Shown here piece by piece: positions 8,704 to 17,172 of a stretch of DNA of 64,000 bases. Source of the DNA: Paenibacillaceae bacterium GAS479 (GTDB lineage: Bacteria; Bacillota; Bacilli; Paenibacillales; Paenibacillaceae); the NCBI GenBank assembly GCA_900105225.1, contig LT629764.1:2869501-2933500 (forward strand), read 5' to 3'. The number at the start of each line of letters is the position of its first letter. Within the stretch, counting starts at the first letter, position 1. The notes below the pieces were generated by a model, which saw nothing but the letters and a program-made list of their open reading frames with translations, was not told the origin of the DNA and made no database searches. Position numbers and translations under genes: made by a program.

Positions 8704-8823
8704 CTGGCTGATCATGGCATACGTTGGATAACCTGACCAGAGAATCAGCATCGGCGGTTCATAAAAGCACAGATTAAATCTGGATGTCGGCAGGTTAATA
8801 TCGCCGCATTCAACCGCTGCAAA

Positions 8824-8869
8824 ATCAGCAGGAAGCGAGGCCTTTTGCCCTTGTTTCCTGCTTTTAATT
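8824..8869 (+). terminator. Rho-independent terminator after the tandem pair
   Basis: Stem AGCAGGAA/TTCCTGCT with a long internal part, followed by TTTTAATTT. The rest of the 8704-9002 gap holds a possible extended -10 (TGCTATACT, 8920-8928) for the next gene but no convincing -35. Confidence 0.6.
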
Positions 8870-9002
8870 TCTTCCGCGCATTTTTAAACGAACAAGCCTG
8901 CAACCTGCCCGTGCAAGTCTGCTATACTGGAATAGCCTGTCTCCCGAGCGTCTCTGCTCGAACCGGAGCGGCGATGATTATTTAGACAGGGCGGGTGCCG
9001 AG

Positions 9003-10448
9003 TTGATTTATTTCCAGCAGGCCTATTCCATTTTTTATGTTCTTAATATCGTACTGGCCATTGCGGTCATTTTCTTGGAGCGGCGCAACATCGCCTCGAC
9101 CTGGGCCTGGTTGATGGTACTTTACTTTCTTCCCGGCGTCGGCTTTGTGCTGTACCTGCTGCTCGGCCAGAATCTGAGCCGGCGCAAAATTTTCAAATTC
9201 AAGATGAGCCAGCTCAAAAATGCTCGCCAACGGCTGAAGACGCAGCAACGCATCGTTGAGAAGGGGCTGTATTCCTTTAATGATCCGCTGATGACCTATT
9301 ATCAGGATATGGTCTACATGAACCTTGTATCCAGCGATGCACTGTTCACGCAGGACAACGAGGTCGAGGTGTTCACGGACGGCGAGAGCAAATTTGATTC
9401 TCTGATTAGGGATATGGAAGAGGCTACGCATCATATCCATCTCATGTATTACATCATCCGTGCGGACAAGCTGGGCAAACGAGTCTTGCAAACGCTCATC
9501 CGCAAAGCAGAAGAGGGCATCGAGGTGCGCCTGATTTACGATGATATCGGGAGTATTCGGTTGAACAAGAAATATTTGCGCAAGCTGCTCAAATCAGGCG
9601 GTCAGGTCGGGGCTTTTTTCCCATCCAAAATCTTCTTCATTAATCCTCGCCTCAACTACCGCAATCATCGAAAAATCGTCGTTATTGACGGGAAGATTGG
9701 GTATGTCGGGGGCTTCAATATTGGTGATGAGTATGTCGGCAAGGTGAAGCGCTTCGGCTTTTGGCGGGACACGCATCTGCGCATTCAGGGAGGAGCCGTC
9801 GCGCAGTTGCAAGGACGCTTTCTGCTTGATTGGAGCTTAGCCTCCACACAGCCATTCCTGACCGATCCTCTGTATTATCCAGCTTCCGAGTCGGGCGGCA
9901 GCGTTGGCATGCAGATTATTTCCAGCGGACCAGATTCGGAGTGGCAGCATATCAAAAACGGATACATCAAGATGATCAATTCCGCCAAAATGTCGGTCAT
10001 GCTGCAGACACCGTATTTCGTGCCGGACGACAGCCTGCTGAATGCGCTCAAGATGGCGGCGCTATCGGGTGTTGATGTAAAGGTGATGCTGCCGAGCAAG
10101 CCCGATCATTTCTTCGTTTATTGGGCGTCCCATTCTTATTTTGGAGAGCTTTTGAGCGCAGGCGTGAAGTGTTACCTGTACGAAAATGGCTTCCTCCATG
10201 CCAAAACACTCGTCGTAGACGGGAACATCGCCTCTGTTGGTACAGCCAACATCGATATTCGCAGCTTCAAATTAAACTTTGAAGTTAACGCGTTCATCTA
10301 TGATTCTGGAACCGCGATGCGGTTGCAGCGCATTTTCCAAGATGATCTGCTGCACTGTAGGGAGCTGTCGCTGGAGGACTACGACTCTCGCTCTATCTGG
10401 AACAAATTCAAGGAGTCCGTGAGCCGGCTTCTCTCTCCGATTCTTTGA
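9003..10448 (+). CDS. cls: Cardiolipin synthase (phospholipase D family)
   Basis: 481 residues, normal for bacterial ClsA. Two N-terminal membrane helices (about 5-25 and 33-55, with the typical LERRNIASTWAWLMVLYFLPG between) precede two PLD domains. Each PLD domain has an HKD motif: RNHRKIVVIDGKIGYVGGFN and FLHAKTLVVDGNIASVGTAN. It joins two phosphatidylglycerols into cardiolipin at the membrane. The frame has no ATG or GTG upstream, so TTG at 9003 is used as the start. This gives the family's normal N-terminus although the ribosome site is weak. Confidence 0.93.
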   Translation: MIYFQQAYSIFYVLNIVLAIAVIFLERRNIASTWAWLMVLYFLPGVGFVLYLLLGQNLSRRKIFKFKMSQLKNARQRLKTQQRIVEKGLYSFNDPLMTYYQDMVYMNLVSSDALFTQDNEVEVFTDGESKFDSLIRDMEEATHHIHLMYYIIRADKLGKRVLQTLIRKAEEGIEVRLIYDDIGSIRLNKKYLRKLLKSGGQVGAFFPSKIFFINPRLNYRNHRKIVVIDGKIGYVGGFNIGDEYVGKVKRFGFWRDTHLRIQGGAVAQLQGRFLLDWSLASTQPFLTDPLYYPASESGGSVGMQIISSGPDSEWQHIKNGYIKMINSAKMSVMLQTPYFVPDDSLLNALKMAALSGVDVKVMLPSKPDHFFVYWASHSYFGELLSAGVKCYLYENGFLHAKTLVVDGNIASVGTANIDIRSFKLNFEVNAFIYDSGTAMRLQRIFQDDLLHCRELSLEDYDSRSIWNKFKESVSRLLSPIL

Positions 10449-10486
10449 TGCTGCTCTAAATCCAATAAGGGAAGTTGGTTTCTTAG

Positions 10487-10909
10487 ATGAAGGAAATCCC
10501 CATTCCATATGTCCGCAGCAATCAGGTCGGTATCGTAGTTTTTGTTCTGCTCACTTTTGCCTTGCAATGGCCTTGGCTTATCGCTCCGCTGTGGTTGATC
10601 CAAGTGGCAGGGCTAATGTTCGGGCCCAAAGCGAATTTGTTTATTATCGTCGCTAAGCCGTTGCTCACTAAATACATGGCAGGAGCACAAACCGAAGCAG
10701 CGGAGCTGCAACGCTTCAATAATTCACTCGCTGCAGGTTTTCTCACCATTTCGCTCATTCTCTTTGCGCTCGGTTGGTCTGTCGCCGCCTATATTTTTCT
10801 GGGCATGATGTTCGCAGCCGCTCTCGTTGCCATTCTTGGTTACTGCATCGGCTGCACCATCTATTTTCAATTCAAACAGTTTCGTGCTCGACGGTTAACT
10901 CGGGGATAG
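10487..10909 (+). CDS. DUF4395-type membrane protein
   Basis: 140 residues with about four hydrophobic segments (near 15-35, 42-58, 85-105, 106-125). The N-terminal IPIPYVRSNQ, the central ELQRFNNSLAAGF and the C-terminal GYCIGCTIY agree with the DUF4395 family of small integral membrane proteins, whose closing Cys-x-x-Cys-like motif is conserved; here it is C-I-G-C. Its role is unknown. It follows cardiolipin synthase by 38 bases and may be co-transcribed with it. Confidence 0.75.
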   Translation: MKEIPIPYVRSNQVGIVVFVLLTFALQWPWLIAPLWLIQVAGLMFGPKANLFIIVAKPLLTKYMAGAQTEAAELQRFNNSLAAGFLTISLILFALGWSVAAYIFLGMMFAAALVAILGYCIGCTIYFQFKQFRARRLTRG

Positions 10910-11086
10910 TCAAGCGAATCGCATAAAGGATATTGCTGGAAGAGGATCATTATTCGATTGCATCGTCCCTTTTCGGGGTAAAAGCATTACAGAACCGCAC
11001 ACAAGCCTTGAGAAGGGCTGCACAGAAGGGCCGAACTTTTCAGCCCTCTGCGTTGCGGAATGCGAACCGATATGGAGGCGTTTATT

Positions 11087-11626
11087 ATGGCAGTACGTTA
11101 CGTAGGAATTTTCGAAAATGACAGACAGGCCATGCGCGCGCTTGAGGAGCTGCAGGACGCAGGTTACTCCAGGGACGAGTTGTCCGTATTGACTCGTGAC
11201 CGCGAGCACTACGAAGGCGTGCTGGACGAGTCCGGCACGATGGCGCCGGAGGGTATTGCTGCCGGCGTGACGACAGGCGGCCTGGCGGGAGGAACGGTAG
11301 GGCTGCTGGCGGGCTTGGGTGCTTTGGCGATCCCAGGCGTAGGTCCGCTGCTCGCTGCGGGACCAATCCTGGCGGCACTCGGCGGTGCTGCCGTAGGTGC
11401 CAGCGCTCTGGGCATCGTCGGCGGTCTTGTCGGCATGGGATTTGCCGAAAGCGATGCTGAACGCTTTGAGAAGGAAGTGCAGGAGGGACGCATTCTGGTG
11501 TTTGCCGAGACGGCTCCCGAGGATGCTCGCGATGTGAAAGCCATCATGAACCAAGCAGGTGCAGTGCGCACCGAACGTATCGATGACAGTGTTCCGCGCT
11601 CCGTCCAGGATGCCACGATCCTCTAA
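11087..11626 (+). CDS. General stress protein 17M-like (YflT domain) protein with glycine-zipper middle
   Basis: 179 residues. The N-terminus (RYVGIFENDRQAMRALEELQDAGYSRDELSVLT) matches the heat-stress YflT/GsiB-neighbour domain that reads like a small ferredoxin-type fold. The middle (about 55-125) is an Ala/Gly-rich double hydrophobic hairpin of the glycine-zipper type, and the C-terminus (RILVFAETAPEDARDVKAIM) repeats a small alpha/beta element. An upstream in-frame ATG at 11060 exists, but GGAGG at about 11074 places the ATG at 11087 at proper distance. Such proteins belong to general stress regulons; the exact role is unknown. Confidence 0.75.
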   Translation: MAVRYVGIFENDRQAMRALEELQDAGYSRDELSVLTRDREHYEGVLDESGTMAPEGIAAGVTTGGLAGGTVGLLAGLGALAIPGVGPLLAAGPILAALGGAAVGASALGIVGGLVGMGFAESDAERFEKEVQEGRILVFAETAPEDARDVKAIMNQAGAVRTERIDDSVPRSVQDATIL

Positions 11627-11775
11627 GCGGCTAGGACTGCGCTGCATGGTTATTTCCCTTATGCAGTAGGCTCGGCTTTTTTAGCTGTCACCTCGCACTG
11701 CAAGCCTTGTGGCCTTAGTTGTAATTTTCGTTACGAGTACTAGCTCTACGACCACAGTGGTCATTTGGAACAGCA

Positions 11776-11822
11776 AGCCCCGCCATCTTAGCCGTTTTTC
11801 GGCAGGTGGCGGGGCTTTTTTG
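11776..11822 (+). terminator. Rho-independent terminator
   Basis: Stem AGCCCCGCCA-CT/AG-TGGCGGGGCT with an inner GCCG/CGGC hairpin, followed by TTTTTT on the plus strand. It separates the stress gene from the converging secreted-protein gene. Confidence 0.85.
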
Positions 11823-11849
11823 GCTTATTCCCGGATGATGCACTTGATC

Positions 11850-12998
11850 TTAGGTTTGGAAATTTGCCTCATTCCCATTGTAATCGACGGAGGCCTTCAA
11901 AATTTCCGTGAAGAAGGCCAGCGGCACTGTCAGGCGGCCTTGTTTGTCCAAGACAGGAGCGGCTCCAAGGCTGACGGGAGCGGACTTGTTGTAGCTGTAG
12001 CTGTCATTGCCTTTCGTGAGGGATGTCCAGGCATCGTCCTTTTTGATCTCAAGCGTGCTTGATGCCGCATTCCATACGGTGCTATAACCAAGTGCTTCTG
12101 CGGTCAGGCGGACGGGAATCATGGCCACTCCTTCTGTGCTCTGTTCGATGTTTACTCCGTCCAGCAGCTTTCCGTTCACCTTCACGGAGAAGGAGGAGGT
12201 GTTGCTTTTATCACCTTTAGGAAGCGGAAATTCGAATTCTGGAATTACATTTAAGGAACGTGAGATATCATAGGGCTGGAAAAGAACGCGTACCTTACTG
12301 CCAGCGATATAAAAAGGCTGATCCTCTTTGACGCCTGTAAAGGTGTCCTGGAAATAACGGTCAGGGTCCGCCTTGATTTGTCGCTGGATCTCTTTGTTTA
12401 TCGTGGAGATGTATTCGTCACCAAAGAGGGTTTTCAGCGTGATGCGGGAAGCTTTCGCCCCGTTGCCGATCGTGTAGGTTTCTATGGTGGATATGCCGGT
12501 ATTACCGCCGGTGTAAGAATAAGTGTTCAACTTCAGGGAAATGAAGCCGCCCTCGGTGAGCGAGCTGCCGAAATTGGCTGAGAACTGCAGCTTAAGTTGA
12601 TGTTTTAGAAAAGGGTCTCCGTCCTTTTTGGATTGAGCGAAGACTTTTTCCGCCTGTTTGCGCACGTATTCCAGGCTTTTGATCGCATCGCTCTCAAAGG
12701 TCTTATTGAGCTGTTTCTGGTAGTTCGCATCCTTCATCCCACTGATGACAGGAATATTCAAGACGGCCTTTAAAGACTCCGTGGAGTGGGTGACCGTCTT
12801 GGTAGACACCTTCAGTTGAGCACTATTGCTAGCAGCAGCGACAGCAGTTCCGCCTGATTTTTGTGCGGCTGCCGATACGGACTGCGACTGCGCGGGCAGG
12901 ATGGCGGTGCTGATAAGAGCGGCTCCAATCAAGCTTAATAGCAGCTTCCGATGCGGAGAGCCATGGGTTATGGTTGGCTGCGGATTTGAATTGTTCAT
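11850..12998 (-). CDS. Secreted DUF4163/DUF3298 protein with C-terminal copper-amine-oxidase-like domain
   Basis: 382 residues with a signal peptide (basic start, hydrophobic core LLLSLIGAALISTAIL, likely cleavage near QSVSAAA). Residues about 65-160 look like the PdaC/RsiV-type DUF4163, about 165-245 like DUF3298 (LKTLFGDEYISTINKEIQRQI). About 270-380 form a copper-amine-oxidase N-terminal-like domain (VKVNGKLLDGV, MIPVRLTAEALGYSTVWN), a common beta-rich module in Paenibacillus secreted proteins. No enzymatic domain is visible. RsiV-like domains bind lysozyme in B. subtilis, so a cell-wall or sensing role is possible but unproven. AAGGAGGTAATTATC precedes the ATG. Confidence 0.8.
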   Translation of the reverse strand: MNNSNPQPTITHGSPHRKLLLSLIGAALISTAILPAQSQSVSAAAQKSGGTAVAAASNSAQLKVSTKTVTHSTESLKAVLNIPVISGMKDANYQKQLNKTFESDAIKSLEYVRKQAEKVFAQSKKDGDPFLKHQLKLQFSANFGSSLTEGGFISLKLNTYSYTGGNTGISTIETYTIGNGAKASRITLKTLFGDEYISTINKEIQRQIKADPDRYFQDTFTGVKEDQPFYIAGSKVRVLFQPYDISRSLNVIPEFEFPLPKGDKSNTSSFSVKVNGKLLDGVNIEQSTEGVAMIPVRLTAEALGYSTVWNAASSTLEIKKDDAWTSLTKGNDSYSYNKSAPVSLGAAPVLDKQGRLTVPLAFFTEILKASVDYNGNEANFQT

Positions 12999-13186
12999 GA
13001 TAATTACCTCCTTGTAATAGGAAACATTTAACTACTATCTTAGACTCGCTTTAGGAGCAGAAGGTTACACATAAATTACTTTTTGTCGAAATAAGGCAAT
13101 TTGAGCAGAAGTTCGTTTCCAATTTTTTAGGAAGGGTAATACTATTTTGTGTGTTAAGAGACCATCATGCAAAGGAGAGGATCAAC

Positions 13187-13720
13187 ATGGCAAAAGTTGC
13201 ATTTTTGCTCGGATCGCAATTTGAGGACAGCGAGATGCAGGCTCCATATGAAGCAATCCGCGCGGAAGGTCACGAGACGGTGATTATCGGCCTTAAGGCC
13301 GGCGAGAAGCTTCAGGGTAAGCAGCAAAAGGTGGAGTATACCGCAGAGCTGGGCATTAAGGATGCCAAGCCGGACGAGTATGATGCGGTAGTTATTCCAG
13401 GCGGCTCCTCGCCGGAGGCACTGCGCAATGATTCCAGTATTCATTCTTTCGTGCAGAGACTTGACGAGGAGGGTAAAACGATCGCTGCCATCTGCCACGG
13501 ACCGCAGATCTTAATCAGTGCTGGGCTGGCCAAGGGCCGCACGTTGACTTGTTATGCGGCGCTCAGAGATGATCTGGCCAATGCCGGAGCGAACTATGTG
13601 GACCAAGAGGTAGTCGTGGATAAAAATTTTGTCACCTCCCGCATGCCGCAGGACGAGCCCGCCTTCATCCGCGAAACACTGAAGGGGATTCAATCGCGCT
13701 CCGCGCAATCTGCGCGCTGA
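13187..13720 (+). CDS. DJ-1/PfpI family protein (protease/deglycase-like)
   Basis: 177 residues. The nucleophile-elbow cysteine is C103 in AAICHGPQILISAG; the preceding strand reads YDAVVIPGGSSPEALR. This is the PfpI/YfkM branch of the DJ-1 superfamily, linked to general stress and repair of glycated proteins. AAAGGAGAGG lies about 9 bases before the ATG at 13187; the longer frame from 13151 lacks a ribosome site and adds a non-family N-terminus. Confidence 0.92.
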   Translation: MAKVAFLLGSQFEDSEMQAPYEAIRAEGHETVIIGLKAGEKLQGKQQKVEYTAELGIKDAKPDEYDAVVIPGGSSPEALRNDSSIHSFVQRLDEEGKTIAAICHGPQILISAGLAKGRTLTCYAALRDDLANAGANYVDQEVVVDKNFVTSRMPQDEPAFIRETLKGIQSRSAQSAR

Positions 13721-13740
13721 GCAGCCCTATCTCTGAATGG

Positions 13741-13780
13741 AACACCGAACCCGCCTCCTAGGCATGGTTCGGTGTTTTTT
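13741..13780 (+). terminator. Rho-independent terminator of the PfpI gene
   Basis: Stem AACACCGAACC/GGTTCGGTGTT followed by TTTTT. Confidence 0.85.
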
Positions 13781-13913
13781 CCATTTACTTGGAGAATAGA
13801 TTTGCACTGGAGATTTATTTCCGATACGATGATGGGAGATGTACAAAAGCCCCAAGTGTAGAATGGTTTCGACGCTTGGATGTACCTATTCTCCAAAGGA
13901 GTGCCGATGTTCT

Positions 13914-14408
13914 ATGAACCTCTCCATTCAAATTTCGCCGTTCTGGTCCTTGCTAATCCCGCTGCTAGGAGGGCTCGCGATTATCATGGTCCGTGTTCGC
14001 TCCACTCGGAAGCCGGCAACCATGCGCAAAATACTTATTCCACCGCTCGGAATGGCTACGGGCTTCCTTATGTTCGTCGTGCCAGAAACACATATTCCGC
14101 TCAGTTGGGCACTAGGAGCTTTTGCAACCGGTGCACTGCTGTTTTCTATCCCGCTAATTCTGACCTCTAAGATGGAGTTTGTAGGCGAGGATGTTTATTT
14201 ACGGCGCTCCAAGGCGTTTTTCTTCCTGATTCTGATCCTGCTGGCAATCCGGCTTGTGCTGCATGATGTGGTGGAGCAGTATGTCTCCGTTCTGCAAACC
14301 GCTTCGATATTTTTCTTGCTGGCTTTCGGCATGCTCGTTCCGTGGCGACTTGCCATGGCGTACAAGTTCCGTAAGCTCCATCAGGAGCGTTCCGGTGCGG
14401 CTTTGTAA
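13914..14408 (+). CDS. CcdC-family (DUF1453) membrane protein
   Basis: 164 residues with about five hydrophobic segments. The signature TRKPATMRKILIPPLGMATGF, the central LRRSKAFFFLILILLAIRL and the C-terminal LAFGMLVPWRLAM match the CcdC/DUF1453 family; in B. subtilis CcdC lies in the cytochrome c maturation region but its role is not settled. AAAGGAG at 13895-13901 is 12 bases before the ATG at 13914. The frame is open upstream to 13839, but that extension is Cys-rich and unlike the family. Confidence 0.82.
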   Translation: MNLSIQISPFWSLLIPLLGGLAIIMVRVRSTRKPATMRKILIPPLGMATGFLMFVVPETHIPLSWALGAFATGALLFSIPLILTSKMEFVGEDVYLRRSKAFFFLILILLAIRLVLHDVVEQYVSVLQTASIFFLLAFGMLVPWRLAMAYKFRKLHQERSGAAL

Positions 14409-14428
14409 ACTGGAACTAATGCCTACAT

Positions 14429-14482
14429 AACCAAAAAGATGCCTTCGGTTCATCATTCTGAACCGAAGGCATCTTTTTGGTT
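14429..14482. terminator. Bidirectional terminator between ccdC-like gene and bioB
   Basis: A near-perfect stem of over 20 bp (AACCAAAAAGATGCCTTCGG and complement) with A-run and T-run on both sides serves both converging genes. It overlaps the bioB stop codon. Confidence 0.9.
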
Positions 14483-15536
14483 ATTCCGGGATCGTGCGCA
14501 AGGTCGCTTCCCATTCTTTACTGACCTCGGGCGTAATCCGCTCCACTTCAAAGCCGAGGTCCTCCAGCATCTCATGATCCTTTTTCCACTCTTGCCCCGA
14601 GGTGGTCAAATAATCGCCCAAAAAGATGGAGTTCGCAGCATATAAAGCAAGTGGCTGCAACGAGCGCAGCGTTAGCTCCCGGCCTCCGGCCACACGAATT
14701 TCCTTGTCTGGGCAAACAAAACGGAGCAAAGCGAGCATACGCAGTCCATCCATCGGACGGAGGGGTGAGAGCTCAGCCATTGGGGTGCCGGGAATCGGAT
14801 GCAGGAAGTTCACCGGAATGGAATCTGCATCCAGCTCTTTAAGTGCATAAGACATGTCGATCCGATCCTCCAGTGACTCACCCATTCCGATGATGACTCC
14901 AGAGCAGGGTGACATGCCAGCTTGTTTAACCCTGTTCAGAGTATTTAATCGTTCCTCGTAGGAATGAGTAGTTACGACCTGGTCATGATAGGCAGAGCTC
15001 GTGTTCAAGTTGTGGTTGTAACGTTTGACTCCAGCGTCCTGCAGCTGGCTTGCCTGATCGGCAGTGAGCTGGCCAAGGCAGGCACATACTTTGAGTGGCA
15101 GTTCAGTCGTAATCTCACGGACAATGTCTGCAATGCGCGTCGTTTCGCTGCGGCTCGGTCCGCGACCGGACGCTACAATACAGAAGGTGCCTGCGCCGCG
15201 CGCATACGCTTCTCGTGCTCCGGCAAGCAGCGTCTCACGGTCGAGCAGTGCGTATTTTGGAATCGGGGCGTTGGAAACAATAGATTGAGAGCAGTAGCCG
15301 CAATCCTCTGGGCAGAGCCCACTTTTGGCATTCAGAAGCATATTCAGCTTCACCTTGCGGCCAAAATAATGGCGGCGAATGCGGAAAGCTGCTTGCAGCA
15401 GCGGCAGCAATTGCAGCTCATCGGCGTCCAGAATCTCTCTTGCTTCCTTTCGAGTAAGCAATGTTCCGGATAAGACCCCATCAGCTAATTGATCCCAATT
15501 TGGAGGTCCAGTAACATCTTTGAAAACATTTGTCAT
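14481..15536 (-). CDS. bioB: Biotin synthase
   Basis: 351 residues, slightly longer than the usual 320-345. A radical-SAM enzyme that inserts sulphur into dethiobiotin. The cluster-binding CxxxCxxC reads CPEDCGYC, followed by conserved YNHNLNTS, the IIGMGE loop, and NFLHPIPGTPM; the C-terminal RVAGGRE holds the arginine ligand of the auxiliary cluster. No other bio genes adjoin it, so biotin synthesis must be completed by genes elsewhere. An imperfect palindrome resembling a BirA operator lies about 25-60 bases upstream. Confidence 0.96.
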   Translation of the reverse strand: MTNVFKDVTGPPNWDQLADGVLSGTLLTRKEAREILDADELQLLPLLQAAFRIRRHYFGRKVKLNMLLNAKSGLCPEDCGYCSQSIVSNAPIPKYALLDRETLLAGAREAYARGAGTFCIVASGRGPSRSETTRIADIVREITTELPLKVCACLGQLTADQASQLQDAGVKRYNHNLNTSSAYHDQVVTTHSYEERLNTLNRVKQAGMSPCSGVIIGMGESLEDRIDMSYALKELDADSIPVNFLHPIPGTPMAELSPLRPMDGLRMLALLRFVCPDKEIRVAGGRELTLRSLQPLALYAANSIFLGDYLTTSGQEWKKDHEMLEDLGFEVERITPEVSKEWEATLRTIPE

Positions 15537-15560
15537 AAAAATCGCTCTTTTCTTGGTTAT

Positions 15561-15595
15561 TAGTAAACCTAATTTATATATAATTTAGTTAACAT
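15561..15595 (-). promoter_or_regulatory. Candidate BirA (biotin repressor) operator upstream of bioB
   Basis: On the plus strand GTAAACCTAA, 11 AT-rich bases, then TTTAGTTAAC. The arms form an imperfect inverted repeat resembling the GTTAAC-based BirA boxes of Firmicutes biotin genes, at the expected distance from the bioB start at 15536. BirA with bound biotinyl-AMP would shut off bioB when biotin is plentiful. Inference from pattern and position. Confidence 0.6.
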
Positions 15596-15734
15596 ATATC
15601 AGAGTTAGTTTATCAGGCATTTCCATGGCCTGTAAAGTGTCGCCTGGAAATGGAGAGCGACTTCATTTGTCCATTGAAGAAATAGGAGGATTTGACTTCG
15701 AGAAAGGGGAGTGTTAAGCTAAATATCGAGCATT

Positions 15735-15750
15735 AAATTGTATGCAATTT
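15735..15750. promoter_or_regulatory. Candidate OhrR operator (palindrome)
   Basis: AAATTG-TATG-CAATTT is a perfect palindrome 20 bases upstream of the ohrR start codon, rich in the AATTG/CAATT half-sites seen in MarR/OhrR operators. It suggests autoregulation of the ohrR-gpx unit. Confidence 0.5.
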
Positions 15751-15770
15751 ACTTGAGGGAGGCGCTGCTC

Positions 15771-16310
15771 ATGAGTTCATCCGATTCCCATTCTAAGTCG
15801 CGCCTGCAGGCTTCGACTGCTCCAGCCAGTGCGGCTGAGCAGGGAGCGGATGCCTCCTTTCGGCTGGATCAGCAACTTTGCTTCGCCCTCTATGCTTGTT
15901 CTAAGGAGGTAACCCGATTATATCGCCCGATGCTGCAGGAGCTTGGCCTCACTTATACGCAGTATGTGACGCTGCTTTCGTTGTGGGAGGAGGACGGGGT
16001 TGCGGTTAAATGCTTGGGGAAACGTCTCTATTTGGATTCCGGCACACTAACCCCTTTGCTCAAGAAGCTGGAGGCATCAGGCTTTGTCAACCGGGTTCGT
16101 GACAGCGTGGATGAGCGGGTACTGAGGGTGTTCCTGACTGAGAAGGGAGCCGGACTGCGTGAGAAAGCATCAAGCATTCCGGAGCGCCTCTGCGAGGTAT
16201 CGTCGGGTATGAAGCTAGAGGAGCTTGAAGAGCTTAGGATTAAGGTTCAACAGCTCAACGAACTTATTCAACACCATTATGAGGAGGAATCAGAAGATGG
16301 CTGTCATTAA
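15771..16310 (+). CDS. ohrR: OhrR-type MarR-family peroxide-sensing repressor
   Basis: 179 residues. A winged-helix MarR regulator whose N-terminal QLCFALYACSKE contains the peroxidatic cysteine position of OhrR (B. subtilis Cys15), followed by GLTYTQYVTLLSLWEE, the recognition region DSGTLTPLLKKLE and the wing motif DSVDERVLRV. Oxidation of the cysteine by organic peroxides releases DNA. The protein has a Ser/Ala-rich N-terminal extension of about 35 residues compared with B. subtilis OhrR. GAGGGAGG precedes the ATG at 15771. Its last 14 bases overlap the glutathione peroxidase gene. Confidence 0.88.
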   Translation: MSSSDSHSKSRLQASTAPASAAEQGADASFRLDQQLCFALYACSKEVTRLYRPMLQELGLTYTQYVTLLSLWEEDGVAVKCLGKRLYLDSGTLTPLLKKLEASGFVNRVRDSVDERVLRVFLTEKGAGLREKASSIPERLCEVSSGMKLEELEELRIKVQQLNELIQHHYEEESEDGCH

Positions 16311-16833
16311 TGATTACAAGTTGGAAACGATTAAGGGAGAAGCTGCTGGACTGTCCGAATACAAGGGCAAGGTGCTGCTCATCGTCAATACCGCGAGCAA
16401 GTGTGGGCTGACACCTCAATATGAAGGACTGCAGGCGTTGTATGATCAATACAAAGAGCAAGGTCTGGAGATTCTCGGTTTTCCGAGCAATCAGTTTGCT
16501 GGCCAAGAGCCGGGTACAAGCTCGGATATTGAAGGATTCTGCCAATTGAACTATGGAGTTAGTTTCCCATTGTTCGCCAAAACAGACGTCAACGGCGAAA
16601 ACGCACATCCGTTGTTCAACCAGTTGACAGCAGCAGCGCCGTTCCAAGGCTTTGATTCCTCGGCCAGCGGCCAGCGTTTTGCAGGCATGTTCACTCCAGA
16701 ACAATTGCAAAGCAACGATGTAAAATGGAACTTCACCAAATTCCTCGTTGGTCGCGATGGTGAAATCGTCGCCCGCTTCGAGCCTAATGTACTGCCGCAA
16801 GACATTGCGGGAGAGATTGAGAAGCAGCTGTAA
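16297..16833 (+). CDS. Glutathione peroxidase-family thiol peroxidase
   Basis: 178 residues. The peroxidatic cysteine is in NTASKCGLTPQY, with the family's FPSNQFAGQEPG and WNFTKFLV completing the Gln/Trp/Asn active site. Bacterial members of this type use thioredoxin rather than glutathione. There is no selenocysteine codon. The start ATG at 16297 follows GAGGAGGAAT and overlaps the end of ohrR by 14 bases, so it is translationally coupled. OhrR usually controls an Ohr peroxidase; here the target appears to be a Gpx-type enzyme. C-terminal residues about 125-178 have the normal ending. Confidence 0.93.
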   Translation: MAVINDYKLETIKGEAAGLSEYKGKVLLIVNTASKCGLTPQYEGLQALYDQYKEQGLEILGFPSNQFAGQEPGTSSDIEGFCQLNYGVSFPLFAKTDVNGENAHPLFNQLTAAAPFQGFDSSASGQRFAGMFTPEQLQSNDVKWNFTKFLVGRDGEIVARFEPNVLPQDIAGEIEKQL

Positions 16834-16847
16834 GGAATAGATGCATG

Positions 16848-16970
16848 GAAGAGATGTACAGAATAGAAGTACGGAAGAGATGTGCAGAATAGAAGTACGG
16901 AAGAGATGTGCAGAATAGAAGTACGGAAGAGATGTAGGGAAGAGAAGTACAGAAGAGATGTAGGGAAATG
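16848..16970. repeat. 26-bp tandem repeat, about 4.7 copies
   Basis: The unit GAAGAGATGTGCAGAATAGA followed by AGTACG repeats head to tail from 16848. Copies 2 and 3 are identical, copy 1 differs by one base, and copies 4-5 are more diverged (TAGGGAAGAG). It begins 14 bases after the gpx stop. The minus strand is open through it and encodes a Ser/Leu/Phe/Tyr-rich nonsense repeat. The 16834-17172 gap otherwise holds a terminator and the glnS leader. Confidence 0.9.
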
Positions 16971-17099
16971 TTGCAAGAAAGCTTTAGGGAACAAAGTACA
17001 GGGTCATGTATAGGACTAGCTCCAAGAGCTAGCTCTAAGTAGAGCCTGCCCGTCACGTCCCCTGCTTCTATAGAAATTCACTCCGCCACCAAGTGGCGT

Positions 17100-17127
17100 T
17101 AGCCCCCTTATATTAGGGGGCTATTTT
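17100..17127 (+). terminator. Rho-independent terminator before glnS
   Basis: Stem TAGCCCCC/GGGGGCTA with loop TTATATTA, followed by TTTT. It ends the ohrR-gpx transcript. Two TACAAT boxes (17131 and 17144) just downstream may be -10 elements for glnS. Confidence 0.75.
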
Positions 17128-17172
17128 GTGTACAATAGTAGGATACAATTTATAGAGAGGTTGGGTGGTCGC

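Noticed and set aside
13880-14170. 96-residue ORF overlapping the CcdC-like gene in another frame
   Set aside because: Although it has an ATG near the ribosome site, its protein is low-quality and the CcdC frame shows family conservation.
17100-17172. T-box riboswitch before glnS
   Set aside because: The leader is too short and lacks the T-box sequence; only a simple terminator and promoter-like boxes are seen.
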